64,000 nucleotides of DNA from contig NZ_JAJOZB010000001.1 of the NCBI RefSeq assembly GCF_023701745.1, forward strand, positions 7,425,001 to 7,489,000. Reading direction: 5' to 3'. The notes beneath the pieces are model-generated. The model saw only the letters and a program-made list of their open reading frames with translations. It was not told where the DNA came from and did not search any database. Below, in pieces: positions 1 to 8,916 of the stretch. The position numbers and the translations under genes are program-made. How positions within the stretch are numbered: the stretch's first letter is position 1; each line of letters opens with the position of its first letter. Source of the DNA: Streptomyces sp. RKAG293 (GTDB taxonomy: Bacteria; Actinomycetota; Actinomycetes; Streptomycetales; Streptomycetaceae).

Positions 1-1
1 C

Positions 2-691
2 GGACTCCTGGACCGGCTCGCCGCCGTGCTCCGGCACGAGCAGCAGCTGACCGGAGAGATGTCACACGAGCTGCGCACCCCACTGGCCGCTCTCACCGCC
101 GAGGTCGAATGGCTGCAGGCCAGACCGCGCGGCACCGAGGAGCAGGAGACCGCGCACCGCGCCATCGCGTCCGGCGCCGCCCGCATGCACGACATCGTCG
201 AAACGCTGCTCACCGAAGCGCGCACCCGCGGCTTCGAGACGTCCGGACGATGTTCGCTGCACGAGGTGATCGGGGAGGTCGCGCGCCGCAGCGCCGAAGA
301 CCATCCCCAGGATCCGCCGGTTGTGCTGCGCGCCTGCATCGGCGGGCAGTCGGCCACCGTGGGCATCTCCGCTTCGCTTCTGCAACGGATCCTGGTGCCG
401 CTCCTGGACAATGCCCGTCGCTACGCGGTGCGGTGTGTAGCGATCGAGTACGCGGCCGTTCCTGGGCGGAACGTGGAAATCACCGTCGCCGACGACGGTC
501 CGGGAATTCCGGCCGTCTTGTGGGGGGCCGTCTTCGCACCGGGATTCCGGGCGGATCCGGGCAGCGGGCACGACGGTGCCGGGCTGGGTCTGCCGCTCGC
601 GCGCCGCATCGCGCGAGCAGCGGGCGGTGAGATCGTGGTGGCTCCTGCCGAAGGCGGCCCCTGCTTCGTGGTCTCACTTCCCGCCGGATAA
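2..691 (+). CDS. Sensor histidine kinase, C-terminal part (5' end outside window)
   Basis: This is the cytoplasmic kinase core of a membrane two-component sensor; the frame is open to the window edge, so the sensor and membrane parts are missing. The H-box MSHELRTPLAAL has its phospho-accepting His codon at 65-67. The ATPase boxes follow in order: N-box LLDNARRY, G1 DDGPGIP, F-box FAPGFR and G2 GAGLGLPLARR. An internal GTG at 26 is not the true start, because the upstream codons continue a HAMP-like helix (LLDRLAAVLRHEQ). Its response regulator is presumably upstream of the window. Family assignment is sure; the signal sensed cannot be told. Confidence 0.93.
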   Translation, partial: GLLDRLAAVLRHEQQLTGEMSHELRTPLAALTAEVEWLQARPRGTEEQETAHRAIASGAARMHDIVETLLTEARTRGFETSGRCSLHEVIGEVARRSAEDHPQDPPVVLRACIGGQSATVGISASLLQRILVPLLDNARRYAVRCVAIEYAAVPGRNVEITVADDGPGIPAVLWGAVFAPGFRADPGSGHDGAGLGLPLARRIARAAGGEIVVAPAEGGPCFVVSLPAG

Positions 692-838
692 CTGGTGGCT
701 CAGGAGAGCCGAAGCCGTGACCACCATGGGACGACCAGCGTTCGCGCGAACCGGTCCCAGGCCCCACGATCGACATGGCACCAGCGTCACATGATGTTCC
801 GGCAACGCACCACATCCTGGAATCCGCGGAGGCGAACC

Positions 839-1663
839 ATGGGCACGATCACGACACCTGACGGCATCGACATCTTCTTCAAGGACTGGGGTTCCGGACA
901 GCCGATCGTCTTCAGTCACGGGTGGCCGCTGTCATCGGACGACTGGGACGCCCAGATGTTGTTCTTTCTGCAGCACGGCTATCGGGTCATCGCCCATGAC
1001 CGTCGTGGGCACGGACGCTCCGCCCAGACCGGCGACGGCCACGACATGGACCACTACGCCGACGACCTCGCCGCCGTGACCGCACATCTCGATCTGCACG
1101 ACGCCGTGCACGTCGGGCACTCCACCGGTGGTGGCGAGGTCGCGCACTACATTGCCCGGCACGGCGAGAGCCGGGTCGCCAAAGCGGTGCTGATCAGCGC
1201 GGTGCCCCCGCTGATGGTGCAGACCGACGCCAATCCCGGCGGACTGCCGAAGAGCGCCTTCGACGACATGCAGGCTCAGCTGGCCGCCAACCGTCCGGAG
1301 TTCTACCGGGCGCTGCCGTCGGGGCCCTTCTACGGCTTCAACCGGCCCGGTGTGGAGCCCTCGGAGGCCATCATCGCGAATTGGTGGCGCCAGGGAATGA
1401 TGGGTGGCGCGAAGGCACACTACGACGGCATCGTCGCCTTCTCCCAGACCGACTTCACCGAGGACCTGAAGAAGATCACGGTTCCGGTCCTGGTGATGCA
1501 CGGCGATGACGACCAGATCGTCCCCTACGCCGACTCCGGGCCACTGTCCGCGAAGCTCGTGCAGAACGGCACCCTGAACACCTACCCCGGATTCCCCCAC
1601 GGAATGCCCACCACCCAGGCCGAGACCATCAACGCCGACCTGCTGGCCTTCCTGCAGTCCTGA
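839..1663 (+). CDS. Alpha/beta hydrolase (non-heme chloroperoxidase/arylesterase type)
   Basis: A 274-residue cytoplasmic hydrolase of the cofactor-free haloperoxidase/esterase group. It shows the oxyanion HGWP motif (about residue 27), the nucleophile elbow GHSTGG with Ser95, the acid in GDDDQIVP (Asp225) and His254 in FPHGMP; the length is typical of the family. The ATG is chosen because GGAGG lies about 8 nt upstream; the frame is open to 695 but that extension has no family-like sequence. Members hydrolyse esters and can form peracids from carboxylic acid and peroxide; the physiological substrate is unknown. It stands alone between the kinase fragment and mobile-element debris. Confidence 0.9.
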   Translation: MGTITTPDGIDIFFKDWGSGQPIVFSHGWPLSSDDWDAQMLFFLQHGYRVIAHDRRGHGRSAQTGDGHDMDHYADDLAAVTAHLDLHDAVHVGHSTGGGEVAHYIARHGESRVAKAVLISAVPPLMVQTDANPGGLPKSAFDDMQAQLAANRPEFYRALPSGPFYGFNRPGVEPSEAIIANWWRQGMMGGAKAHYDGIVAFSQTDFTEDLKKITVPVLVMHGDDDQIVPYADSGPLSAKLVQNGTLNTYPGFPHGMPTTQAETINADLLAFLQS

Positions 1664-1780
1664 CCACCGCGCAGTTGGTGGCGACCGCGAGACGTTCGGC
1701 GGACGACACCAGCGGCACGATCGGATAGCAAGTCCAGCAGCGCGGCAACGGTGGAGCCCCGCCTCCTCCCGGCCTCGGCC

Positions 1781-1838
1781 TGCGTCCGTGGATCGAGTTG
1801 GCGCCATGCGCTGTCGACCAACACGATCCACGGACGCA
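1781..1838. terminator. Inverted repeat, possible hairpin terminator or IS relic
   Basis: Twenty-base arms (1781-1800 and 1819-1838) pair with one mismatch around an 18-nt loop. It lies about 120 bp after the hydrolase and could act as a terminator, but there is no T-tract. It also directly precedes an IS3-like remnant and may instead belong to it. Confidence 0.35.
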
Positions 1839-1851
1839 AGCCGCACCCGGC

Positions 1852-1911
1852 CGGCTGACCCCCGTCGAATTCGAGACCGTCATGACGACACCGGCCCTCC
1901 AGGCCGCGTGA
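1852..1911 (+). pseudogene. IS3-family transposase, extreme C-terminal remnant
   Basis: The frame reads RLTPVEFETVMTTPALQAA and then TGA. The LTPVEFE block is the usual last conserved stretch of the IS3-family OrfB integrase core. Nothing recognisable of the rest of the transposase is present, so this is a dead fragment. The assignment rests on one short motif. Confidence 0.4.
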
Positions 1912-2107
1912 CCGAACCTGCCACCCAAACCTGCATCAGACCCGTCCTCCTTAAGCAGTGCTACTTCGCTGCACCTCAACCGAGGAGGCAAGGACGTAGC
2001 GGGACCGAGAGCTTCCTGTGCGGATGGCACATGCACTGGAGGTTCCGGTTCGGGCTGTCCCGCTCAACGGCCCAGTGTGCGAGGAAGCGATCCCCCGCCG
2101 CGTCGGG

Positions 2108-2273
2108 CTAGGGCCTGTCGTCTGGATCTCCGCGGCGTCGCGGTGTCCAGCACGCACATCTGCCGCGTTGTCGTCGGTCGACGACGCTCCGCGTCGCCTC
2201 CCTCCTCCGCCTTGCAGCTGCACGCACCGGACACCGCTCCTTCCCCCACGGAGATCCAGACGACAGACCCTAG
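2108..2273. mobile_element. MITE-like element, copy 1 (166 bp)
   Basis: A 166-bp non-coding element bounded by CTAG at each end, with 25-bp terminal inverted repeats (CTAGGG-Y-CTGTCGTCTGG...) differing at one base. A nested inner pair (GCGGTGTCC / GGACACCGC) would let most of the element fold into one long hairpin. It is base-for-base identical to 53070-53235. CTAG fits the YTAR target preference of some IS5-family elements, and a broken IS5 transposase starts 54 bp downstream. Confidence 0.8.
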
Positions 2274-2327
2274 GCCGTGTTTTAGAAGTGGGCTTCATCG
2301 TTCGTCCTGCGCCGTGATGATCGCGGT

Positions 2328-2948
2328 GTGGGGCGAGGGAATCCTTCTGACGATCAGTGGGCCGTGCTGGAGCCGATGCTGCCGGTCGCGATGCGGGGCA
2401 GGCCGGCGGTGGGGCGGAGGAGGCTGGTCGATGGGATGCGGTGGCGCGTTCGTACCGGTGCTCCGTGGCAGACGGTCCATGGGCTCTTCCGCCGCTGGCA
2501 ACGTGACGGCACCTGGTCCGAACTGCTGACCCGATTGCAGGCCCGGGCGGATGCGGCAGGGCAGATCACGTGTGAGGTCAACGTCGACTCCACGATCTGC
2601 CGGGCAATCCGGGTTCCCCGCACCGGACCCGGACGTCCCCGTGTCCGCCCCCTGCGAGTGCGGGGCGATAAGGCGTACTCGTCCCGAGCCAGCCGGGCCT
2701 ACCTGCGAAAGCGGGGAATCCTGTGCACGATCCCGGAGCCTGCCGACCAGGCCGCCAACCGCAAGTGACGCGGGCAGGCCGGCGGGTGGCCTCCGGCTTT
2801 CGATCGCGAGGACTACAAGGCCCGGCACGCGGTCGAATGCGGAATCAACCGGCTCAAGCGCTACCGGTCGGTGGCCTGCCGCTTCGACAAACTCGCGGTC
2901 CGCTTCGAGGCCACCGTCCTCAGTGCCGCGATCAACGAATGGCTGTGA
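2328..2948 (+). pseudogene. IS5-family transposase, internal deletion plus nonsense codon
   Basis: The N-terminal part (GRGNPSDDQWAVLEPMLP, then a helix-rich segment ending WSELLTRLQ) is the DUF4096-like start of an IS5-family DDE transposase. The first catalytic region VDST is at about codon 85. It jumps directly from STICRA to IRVPRTGPGRPR, skipping roughly 75 codons present in full-length relatives. After ADQAANRK a TGA (2766-2768) stands where the family has CGA (Arg). Beyond it the same frame continues with HAVECGINRLKRYR and AVRFEATVLSAAINEWL to a normal stop at 2946-2948. Two independent lesions make it inactive. No terminal repeats were recognised. Confidence 0.85.
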
Positions 2949-2988
2949 CCTACCGATGGTCGCCGACCGGCCCAGCCGGAGTTGGTGC

Positions 2989-3702
2989 TCACCTCTGTGA
3001 TACCTCATAAGCCTCGCGGATGGACGTAGGGATGCGCCCACGGTCATTTACCAGATATCCGTTGGCGCGTGCCCAGAGACGTATCGACTCGTCTTCCGGA
3101 CGGGGATCGAGCCTACGGGGTCGGGCAGTCCGGCCAGGGCCTCTCCAGTCGCCCGTAGACACACCTTCGAGCCGGTCCGCTGTTTCTTGGAAGAAGGCGA
3201 ACAACGAAGCGTATGCGCCCTCCTCGGGACCGCACGCCTCGTCCCAGGATCCGATGGTTCCGCTGAGCGTGTCCAAGAACGTTCCGTAGAGACCGTCGCG
3301 CTCCGCGGCAATGGGCACCCACTCACGACGCCAGAACGGGTGGTCGGGATCTGCGGACGGCTCCATCTCCTCCAGGCTCATCCGGCTGAGGTAGACCCGC
3401 TGAATATCCGTCAGCCCGAGAAGCAGATGGCCGCCCGGGATGTCTATCTCGCAACCCAGCGCCACCAGACTGGACTGATCGTCGGGATGCCTGCCGGCAT
3501 CGATGTCGTTCGCCAGCAGCCACTGCCGCATTTCCCTCGGCAGGTCCAGACCCATGCGCAGTTCGGCTTCCCGGATGGCCGCATGGCTCCCCGGGCGGCC
3601 GAGCGTAGCGAGAGCTTCAGGGTCGTTGCGTTCAAGCCACGCGGTTATCCGGCCCCACGCCTCTCTCACGTCTCCTGTCTCGTGCATCGAGGCTCCGCTC
3701 AT
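2989..3702 (-). CDS. SMI1/KNR4 family protein with Lsr2-like C-terminal tail
   Basis: A 237-residue soluble protein. Residues about 35-180 match the SMI1/KNR4 (SUKH) fold: LPREMRQWLLANDIDAG near the start, then GLTDIQRVY and WVPIAAERDGLYG with a DTLSGTIGSWDE strand-turn. The last 31 residues (IRLWARANGY, then RGRIPTSIREAYE) resemble the AT-hook-like DNA-binding domain at the end of Lsr2. SUKH proteins often act as immunity proteins to polymorphic toxins, and an Lsr2 tail would tether one to DNA. The ATG at 3702 is preferred to 3729 because GGGGAGA sits 6 nt upstream. No cognate toxin is nearby. Confidence 0.8.
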   Translation of the reverse strand: MSGASMHETGDVREAWGRITAWLERNDPEALATLGRPGSHAAIREAELRMGLDLPREMRQWLLANDIDAGRHPDDQSSLVALGCEIDIPGGHLLLGLTDIQRVYLSRMSLEEMEPSADPDHPFWRREWVPIAAERDGLYGTFLDTLSGTIGSWDEACGPEEGAYASLFAFFQETADRLEGVSTGDWRGPGRTARPRRLDPRPEDESIRLWARANGYLVNDRGRIPTSIREAYEVSQR

Positions 3703-3953
3703 GTGTGGTCTCCCCGGCAGAATGCGCACACCCCTGGAGTAGGCCCGCCCATCTCGCCGGCTCGCGAGGAGCGTTGCCCGGTCGCCCGCACTATGAAGTT
3801 GTCCTCTTGGCGAGGCGACGACAGCTGATGATCCATTGGAGAACAGTATGCGGGCCTACTGACAGTGACTGACGCGGAGCGCGTTTCCGCAGACCATCTA
3901 CGGTAGACGGCTCGCCCCCACGTGCACACCGCCAATTTCTAAAGCACTCCCTA
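3703..3953. other. Non-coding gap upstream of the SMI1 gene
   Basis: I see no supportable gene here. It should hold the promoter of the leftward SMI1/KNR4 gene and ends at the TA target base pair of the IS630 element. Confidence 0.5.
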
Positions 3954-4982
3954 GTGTCCTGAGTCAGTAGTTGGCCTAGTGTTCTTGTATGACTCGTCCT
4001 GGTCCGAAGCTCGGTGGGTGAGGACGGGTTCCCCGTTTCGACCGCCGCGGTCGCAGATCGGATGGGGACGACGCGGGAAACGGTGGGCAAATGGCGCCGG
4101 CGATTCCTGCAGGATCGGCTGGCGGGCCTGGAGGACGAACCGCGGCCCGGCAGGCCTCGTACCGTTTCTGATGAGCAGGTTGCGGATCTGATCGCACGGA
4201 CGCTGGAATCGACGCCGGAGAACGCGACGCATTGGTCGACTCGGTCGATGGCGAAAAGGACGGGCCTTTCCCAGTCGACGGTCTCGCGTGTGTGGCGTGC
4301 TTTCGGGCTGCAGCCGCACCGCTCGGAGACGTTCTAACTGTCCACGGATCCGTTCTTCGTCGACAAGGTCCACGACGTCGTCGGTCTGTACCTTGACCCG
4401 CCAGAACGGGCGTTGGTGCTGTGCGGGGATGAGAAGTCGCAGATCCAGGCCCTTAACAGGTCCCAGCCGGTCCTCCCGATGATGCCCGGAGCGCCGGAAC
4501 GGGCCACTCACGACTACGTGCGGGCCGGCACCACCACCCTCTTCGCCGCGTTCAACACCGCCTCCGGCCAGGTCATCGGATCCCTCCACCGACGCCACCG
4601 CGCCGCAGAGTTCAAGAAGTTCCTGTCCAAGCTCGATAGAGAGCTCCCGGCCGAACTCGACGTTCATCTCGGCTGCGACAACTACGCGACCCACAAGACC
4701 GCAGACATCAAGAAATGGCTCCTGGCCCACCCCCGATTCCACCTGCACTTCACGCCCACCGGCTCCTCCTGGCTGAACCTCGTCGAGCGATGGTTCGCAG
4801 AGCTGACGAACAAACAGATACGGCGCGGAGTGCACAAATCCGTGCCGACACTCGAGAAGGACATCCGCACCTGGATCACCACCTGGAACCAGGACCCCAA
4901 GCCCTTCGTCTGGACGAAGACAGCCGACCAGATCCTCGAATCCCTCGCCTCATACTGTCGACGAATTACCGACTCAGGACAC
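3954..4982 (+). mobile_element. IS630-family insertion sequence (defective)
   Basis: A 1,029-bp element with near-perfect terminal inverted repeats beginning GTGTCCTGAGTC at the left and ending GACTCAGGACAC at the right, flanked on both sides by TA (3952-3953 and 4983-4984), the target duplication of IS630/Tc1 elements. Its single transposase gene is broken, so it could move only with help from elsewhere. Confidence 0.88.
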
Positions 4983-4985
4983 TAG
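3989..4985 (+). pseudogene. IS630-family transposase, N-terminal deletion and in-frame stop
   Basis: An ATG at 3989 opens MTRPGPKL, the usual IS630 beginning, but a stop follows at 4019-4021 because about 35 codons are missing and the frame changes. From about 4020 the HTH part reads normally (TAAVADRMGTTRETVGKWRRRF, then GRPRTVSDEQ). At 4335-4337 a TAA interrupts ETF-stop-LSTDPFF where relatives have Lys. The DDE core follows in the same frame: VLCGDEKSQIQA (first Asp), HLGCDNYATHK (second Asp) and SSWLNLVERWFAEL (Glu). It ends at a TAG made partly by the flanking TA. Not functional. Confidence 0.87.
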
Positions 4986-5308
4986 CGCGGTGAGGATGCG
5001 CTGATGGTCCACCGACAGCACCGACCAGGCCAGTCCCTCACGCCGTACCGGGACGGATGCGATCGGCTTCCTCACGCAACCCCTCGACACGACGACGAGC
5101 AGCGAGCTCGTGCTGTTCCAGCAGTCCGACCACCGGCGGCATCCGTGACCTCCGGGGAGTGACGACACGACATGCCACCACTCCCACCGGATCGCCGACC
5201 CTATGCCTGACCAGCGAAAACATCGCCCTCAGATGCGGAACGACAACAGTTTCTCAACAGCGGTCGACCCAAGCGCCGGAGGCCGCGCCGGCTGAGGTGC
5301 CGGGAGGG
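4986..5308. other. Gap with a possible decayed reading frame
   Basis: On the minus strand, 5223-5038 encodes a helical stretch (PPVVGLLEQHELAARRRVEGLREEADRI) resembling coiled-coil proteins often found beside transposases. It has no convincing start, runs out at 5038 and abuts the IS630 element. It may be a gene fragment, but I cannot identify it. Nothing else is recognisable here. Confidence 0.3.
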
Positions 5309-5674
5309 TCAGGGCGCCGGGAGCGGCGGAACAGCGACCGGCAGTACACAGCCCGCGGCCGCCGCCGCGGTCTTGAGGGCTTCGGCAGCAGCGGTGTTGG
5401 CCGTCTCCTGCGCCTTGAGGGCCTCCGCGGCCGTGGCCTGCGCGGCGGCCGGGTCGGCGGCGATGACCAGGGCGGCGGCCATGCTGGCCGCCGCGGTGAC
5501 GTTGGCGGCCGCGAAGGCAGCGGCCTTGGTGGCCGCGTCCTTCAGCAGGCCCACGCAGGCTGCGGCATCAGGGGGAACCGTAGCGGCAGCGGCCGGCGGT
5601 GCGGTCAACAGCCCACCGCTGAGCACCAGTACCGAAGCGGCCAGGGACGTAGCGGCTGCACGACGAAACTTCAT
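5309..5674 (-). CDS. Small secreted Ala-rich protein with two cysteines
   Basis: A 121-residue protein with a clear Sec signal peptide: basic MKFRR start, hydrophobic core to about residue 24 and an AAA cleavage region near residues 29-31. The mature part is almost entirely alanine-rich helix (TAAEALKAQETANTAAAEAL), with one Cys near each end (Cys40 and Cys109) that could form a disulfide, and a proline-rich C-terminus (PPLPAP). GAGGGG lies 8 nt before the ATG. I do not recognise a named family. It is transcribed away from the secreted lectin-enzyme genes that follow. Function unknown. Confidence 0.72.
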   Translation of the reverse strand: MKFRRAAATSLAASVLVLSGGLLTAPPAAAATVPPDAAACVGLLKDAATKAAAFAAANVTAAASMAAALVIAADPAAAQATAAEALKAQETANTAAAEALKTAAAAAGCVLPVAVPPLPAP

Positions 5675-6150
5675 GGATCGAACCCCTCACACATAGGAAA
5701 CGCGCCCACACTCGGGCAGAACCGGAATCGGAACCGGACAGCAGAACCGGAAGCAGAACCACACTCGGAGCCGCACAGAACGGGCCCGCAGCGACGCGGC
5801 AGGCGATGGGCCACCCGGCACGCGGCGGAGCACGGCCGGCTCCCACCAGAGCCGACCACGAGCTCACCTCATCCGCACCCTGGAGCAGGCCGGACGAGGC
5901 CGGGCCGGCGCGGTTTTCGGCCAGCTCGGGAAGCACGGAGCACCCCTGGTCGAGTGCGGAAAACGCTCAGTCGACGTGCGCACTTCGCGTCCCGCACCTT
6001 GACCCCGTCGTGCGCCGAGGAGCTAGATCTGATCTACCCCACATCGTCCGTCGTGTGGGAGCGATCCGGTTCTCACGCCGCCGCATCTTCGTGCGGTCAG
6101 CCGGGTGCGAGATTGCAAGCTCAGCACGTGAAAGCGGAGGAACATTCGCC
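5675..6150. other. Divergent intergenic region with imperfect GAACCGGA repeats
   Basis: This 476-bp gap separates the leftward small secreted protein from the rightward spherulin-4 gene, so it should hold both promoters. Around 5717-5763 imperfect copies of GAACCGGA or GGAACCGGA recur. No gene is supportable here. Confidence 0.55.
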
Positions 6151-7437
6151 ATGAGAAGAACAGCGCACACCGGCCGGGGCAGAGATCGCGCGTGGCGGCG
6201 GCTGGGCGCCGTCGCCGGAGGTGTCGCCCTGGCCGCAGGTGTCTTCGCCGCGATACCTACCGGTCAGGCGTCCGCGGCCGGCACGCCCATCAAGCAGAGT
6301 GTCGCGGTGCCCGCGTACTTCGGGCCGGGCAGTGCGTGGACTCAGCTGTCGAGTGCGACGTCCCGCGCCGGGCTTGCCGTAGCCAACCCCTCGAACGGTG
6401 CGGGCGGCAGCAAGGACAGCGGCTACGCCAGTGCCATCCAGACGACGCACGGTGCCGGTACGAAGGTGCTGGGCTACGTCGACACGGGCTACCTGGGCAC
6501 CTCCCCGAACAACCGCAAGGTGCCGGGAACCGGCAGCACGAACCTGAACGACTGGATCACGTACGCCGAGCAGAGCGTCGACGCCTGGTACAGCTTCTAC
6601 GGTGGCTCCGGGCTGGACGGCATCTTCTTCGACGACGTACTCGGGGACTGCGGACCCTCCGCCAGCTCTACCACCTGGGTCGACGCCTACAAGACCCTGC
6701 AGTCCTACGTGAAGACCAAGCACGCCGGCGCCATGGTGGTGGACAACCCGGGCGGATGGGTCGCCCAGTGCTACACGCAGGCCGCCGACACGCTGATCAC
6801 CTATGAGGGCAGCTACAGCGACTACGCGGGCGCGACCCTCCCGGACTGGGAGGCCGCCGCGGACCCGAAGAAGGTCTGGCACCTCGTCTACGGCACGAGC
6901 CAGTCGCAGATGCAGGCCGCCATCACCCTGTCCAAGCAGCGCAACGCCGGTTACGTCTACGTCACCAACGACGTGCTGGACAACCCGTGGGACACCCTGC
7001 CTTCCTACTGGTCCGCCGAGGTGACCGCTGCCTCCGCCGGCACCAGCACCGCCACCGGCAAGGTGGGACCCGTGAAGTCGGGCATCGCCGGCTACTGCCT
7101 GGATGTGCCCGGCAACTCTGCCAGCAACAGCGCCATCGTCTCGGTCGCCGCGTGCAACAGCTCGGCCGAGCAGCAGTGGACCACCGGCACCGACGGCACA
7201 CTGAAGATCAACAACAAGTGCCTGGACGTCCGGTACAACGCCACCGCCAACGGCAGCATGATCGATCTCTACGACTGCAACGGCCAGTCGAACCAGAAGT
7301 GGAACGTCGTCGGCAGCACCCTGGTCGGTGCCGGCTCCGGCCGCTGCCTGGACGACCCGCAGTTCTTCACCGACGGCCACCAGCTCGAGATCTACGACTG
7401 CAACGGTGGCAACAACCAGAAGTGGACCCTGCCGTAA
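6151..7437 (+). CDS. Secreted spherulin-4 (GH135-like) hydrolase with ricin-B lectin domain
   Basis: A 428-residue exported protein. The signal peptide has an RR-containing basic region (RDRAWRRLG) and a hydrophobic stretch ending near ASA at 40-42. Residues about 48-288 match the spherulin-4 family (VPAYFGPGSAW; KVLGYVDTGYLG; LDGIFFDDVLGDC with Asp161/162; LITYEGSYSD; AGYVYVTND). Its best-studied fungal relative, Sph3 (GH135), cuts galactosaminogalactan. After an STATGK linker, residues about 303-428 form a ricin-B/CBM13 domain with YCLDV, KCLDVR and NQKW (QxW) repeats. GGAGG lies about 10 nt upstream. Enzyme class is well supported; substrate is inferred from the family. Confidence 0.88.
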   Translation: MRRTAHTGRGRDRAWRRLGAVAGGVALAAGVFAAIPTGQASAAGTPIKQSVAVPAYFGPGSAWTQLSSATSRAGLAVANPSNGAGGSKDSGYASAIQTTHGAGTKVLGYVDTGYLGTSPNNRKVPGTGSTNLNDWITYAEQSVDAWYSFYGGSGLDGIFFDDVLGDCGPSASSTTWVDAYKTLQSYVKTKHAGAMVVDNPGGWVAQCYTQAADTLITYEGSYSDYAGATLPDWEAAADPKKVWHLVYGTSQSQMQAAITLSKQRNAGYVYVTNDVLDNPWDTLPSYWSAEVTAASAGTSTATGKVGPVKSGIAGYCLDVPGNSASNSAIVSVAACNSSAEQQWTTGTDGTLKINNKCLDVRYNATANGSMIDLYDCNGQSNQKWNVVGSTLVGAGSGRCLDDPQFFTDGHQLEIYDCNGGNNQKWTLP

Positions 7438-7522
7438 CACCCGTCCAGCGACCGGGATCCGAGACGGCCGGTGACCGCTCATGGATCCCCACCTGCGACT
7501 CCTCCAACCATCGGAGCGTTCG

Positions 7523-8896
7523 ATGAAGCTCACCCTCGCGCCACCGCGCACCGTGACCCTTGTGCTGGTGGGACTGGTCTCCCTGATGTGGCCGCTCGTG
7601 TCTCCCGTGGGCCAGCCGGCGTCGGCCGACGCCGGGTCCTACGAGCTGCTGTACGACCCGGGCCCCTCGCACGACTGCTGGGGCAGAGTCGTCGAAGGCG
7701 TCACGGACACGAGCGACGCGCCGCACCGCAACACGTCCGGCTGCGGCGCCTTCGCCCCGGACAAGGAGTTCCAGCGGGACATGAACAGCCCTCAGACCAC
7801 GCCCACTTGGGACATGGGCAGTCTGGGCTGGAAGAACTCGGAGTGGGGAACCACCCCGGGGTTCTCACTCTCGGCGCAGACCGGGTCCAAGACGGTGAAC
7901 ATGACGAACAACGCCGCGGGAGGCACCTGCGCCCTCCATGAGACCAATGTCAGCTACTCCTACCAGAGCTCGCAGCTGCGGTACGGAAGCGACCGCAAGA
8001 AGCTCACCCTGGCCGACGGGCACGTCAACGTCTCCTACAACGCCTCCGTGCACCAGACGGGGGACTTCACCTGCCCGGAGAAGCGGGCGGTCCTCACCAC
8101 GGACTTCATCTTCGACGACGTGGCGCACGGGAAGACGGCTCTGATCTCCGTCGTCCACTACGACGGCAAGAACGCCTTCACGGGCTCCAAGCCCGCGGTC
8201 GTGTGGAGCACCCTGGATCCGGTGACCAAGAAGTGTGACGCGGGATACGGCTGCCGGGTCATGGTGAAGAGCCCGACACCCATGCTGGCCGACGCGCAGA
8301 AAGCCCCCGTCAGCGACGACATCAACGCGCTGTTCGACCAGTACGCCGCCTACGTCAATCCTGACGGGCTGGCGAAGTCCAACTTCGTCTTCCGCGCGCT
8401 CCAGATCGTCAGTACCAACTCCGGTAGCTCCACGGCGACGTCCGTGAGCAACATCGACGCGACCCTGAAGCCGAACGGCGACGTCCACACCACCCTCGCC
8501 TACAGCGACAAGCACGGGACCCTGTGCCTGGACGACGCGGGCAACAACCGGACGTCCCCCGCCGACGTCGAGATCTACAACTGCAACTTGTCAACCGCCC
8601 AGGACTGGATCGTCGGACTGGACAACACCCTGCGGGCGGACGGCCTCTGCCTGGACGCCCAGGGCGGCGGAACGGCCAACGGCACCAACGTGCTGCTCTT
8701 CACCTGCAACGGGGGGGCGAACCAGAAATGGATACTCGGCCGGTCCGGACAGGTGTACAACCCAGTCTCCGGCCGCTGCCTCGAGGTCAAGGGCGCAGTG
8801 GCTCAGAGCGGCTACTCGAACCTGGAACTCTTCGACTGCTGGGGCGGTGTGAACGAGAAGTGGTGGACCAAGTACGGCGACTTCCACGACCAGTGA
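7523..8896 (+). CDS. Secreted protein of unknown N-terminal type with ricin-B lectin domain
   Basis: A 457-residue exported protein with a signal peptide ending near QPASADA (about residue 36). The middle part, about residues 38-325, I do not recognise. It has many Cys (DCWGR, SGCGAF, GTCALHE, FTCPEK, KKCDAGYGCR), suggesting a disulfide-rich beta fold. Residues about 335-450 are a CBM13/ricin-B lectin (LCLDDAG; IYNCN; LCLDAQG; NQKWILG; RCLEVKG; NEKWWTK). ATG 7523 is preferred over 7481 because the signal peptide begins there. It lies 85 bp after the spherulin-4 gene and may be co-expressed. It could be a hydrolase or a lectin-only adhesin. Confidence 0.75.
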   Translation: MKLTLAPPRTVTLVLVGLVSLMWPLVSPVGQPASADAGSYELLYDPGPSHDCWGRVVEGVTDTSDAPHRNTSGCGAFAPDKEFQRDMNSPQTTPTWDMGSLGWKNSEWGTTPGFSLSAQTGSKTVNMTNNAAGGTCALHETNVSYSYQSSQLRYGSDRKKLTLADGHVNVSYNASVHQTGDFTCPEKRAVLTTDFIFDDVAHGKTALISVVHYDGKNAFTGSKPAVVWSTLDPVTKKCDAGYGCRVMVKSPTPMLADAQKAPVSDDINALFDQYAAYVNPDGLAKSNFVFRALQIVSTNSGSSTATSVSNIDATLKPNGDVHTTLAYSDKHGTLCLDDAGNNRTSPADVEIYNCNLSTAQDWIVGLDNTLRADGLCLDAQGGGTANGTNVLLFTCNGGANQKWILGRSGQVYNPVSGRCLEVKGAVAQSGYSNLELFDCWGGVNEKWWTKYGDFHDQ

Positions 8897-8916
8897 GCAG
8901 CTGACCCCGCCGAGAA

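Noticed and set aside
2989..4985. SMI1 gene beside mobile DNA considered as an anti-phage island
   Set aside because: No nuclease, toxin, restriction enzyme or other defence partner is present; only IS remnants flank it.
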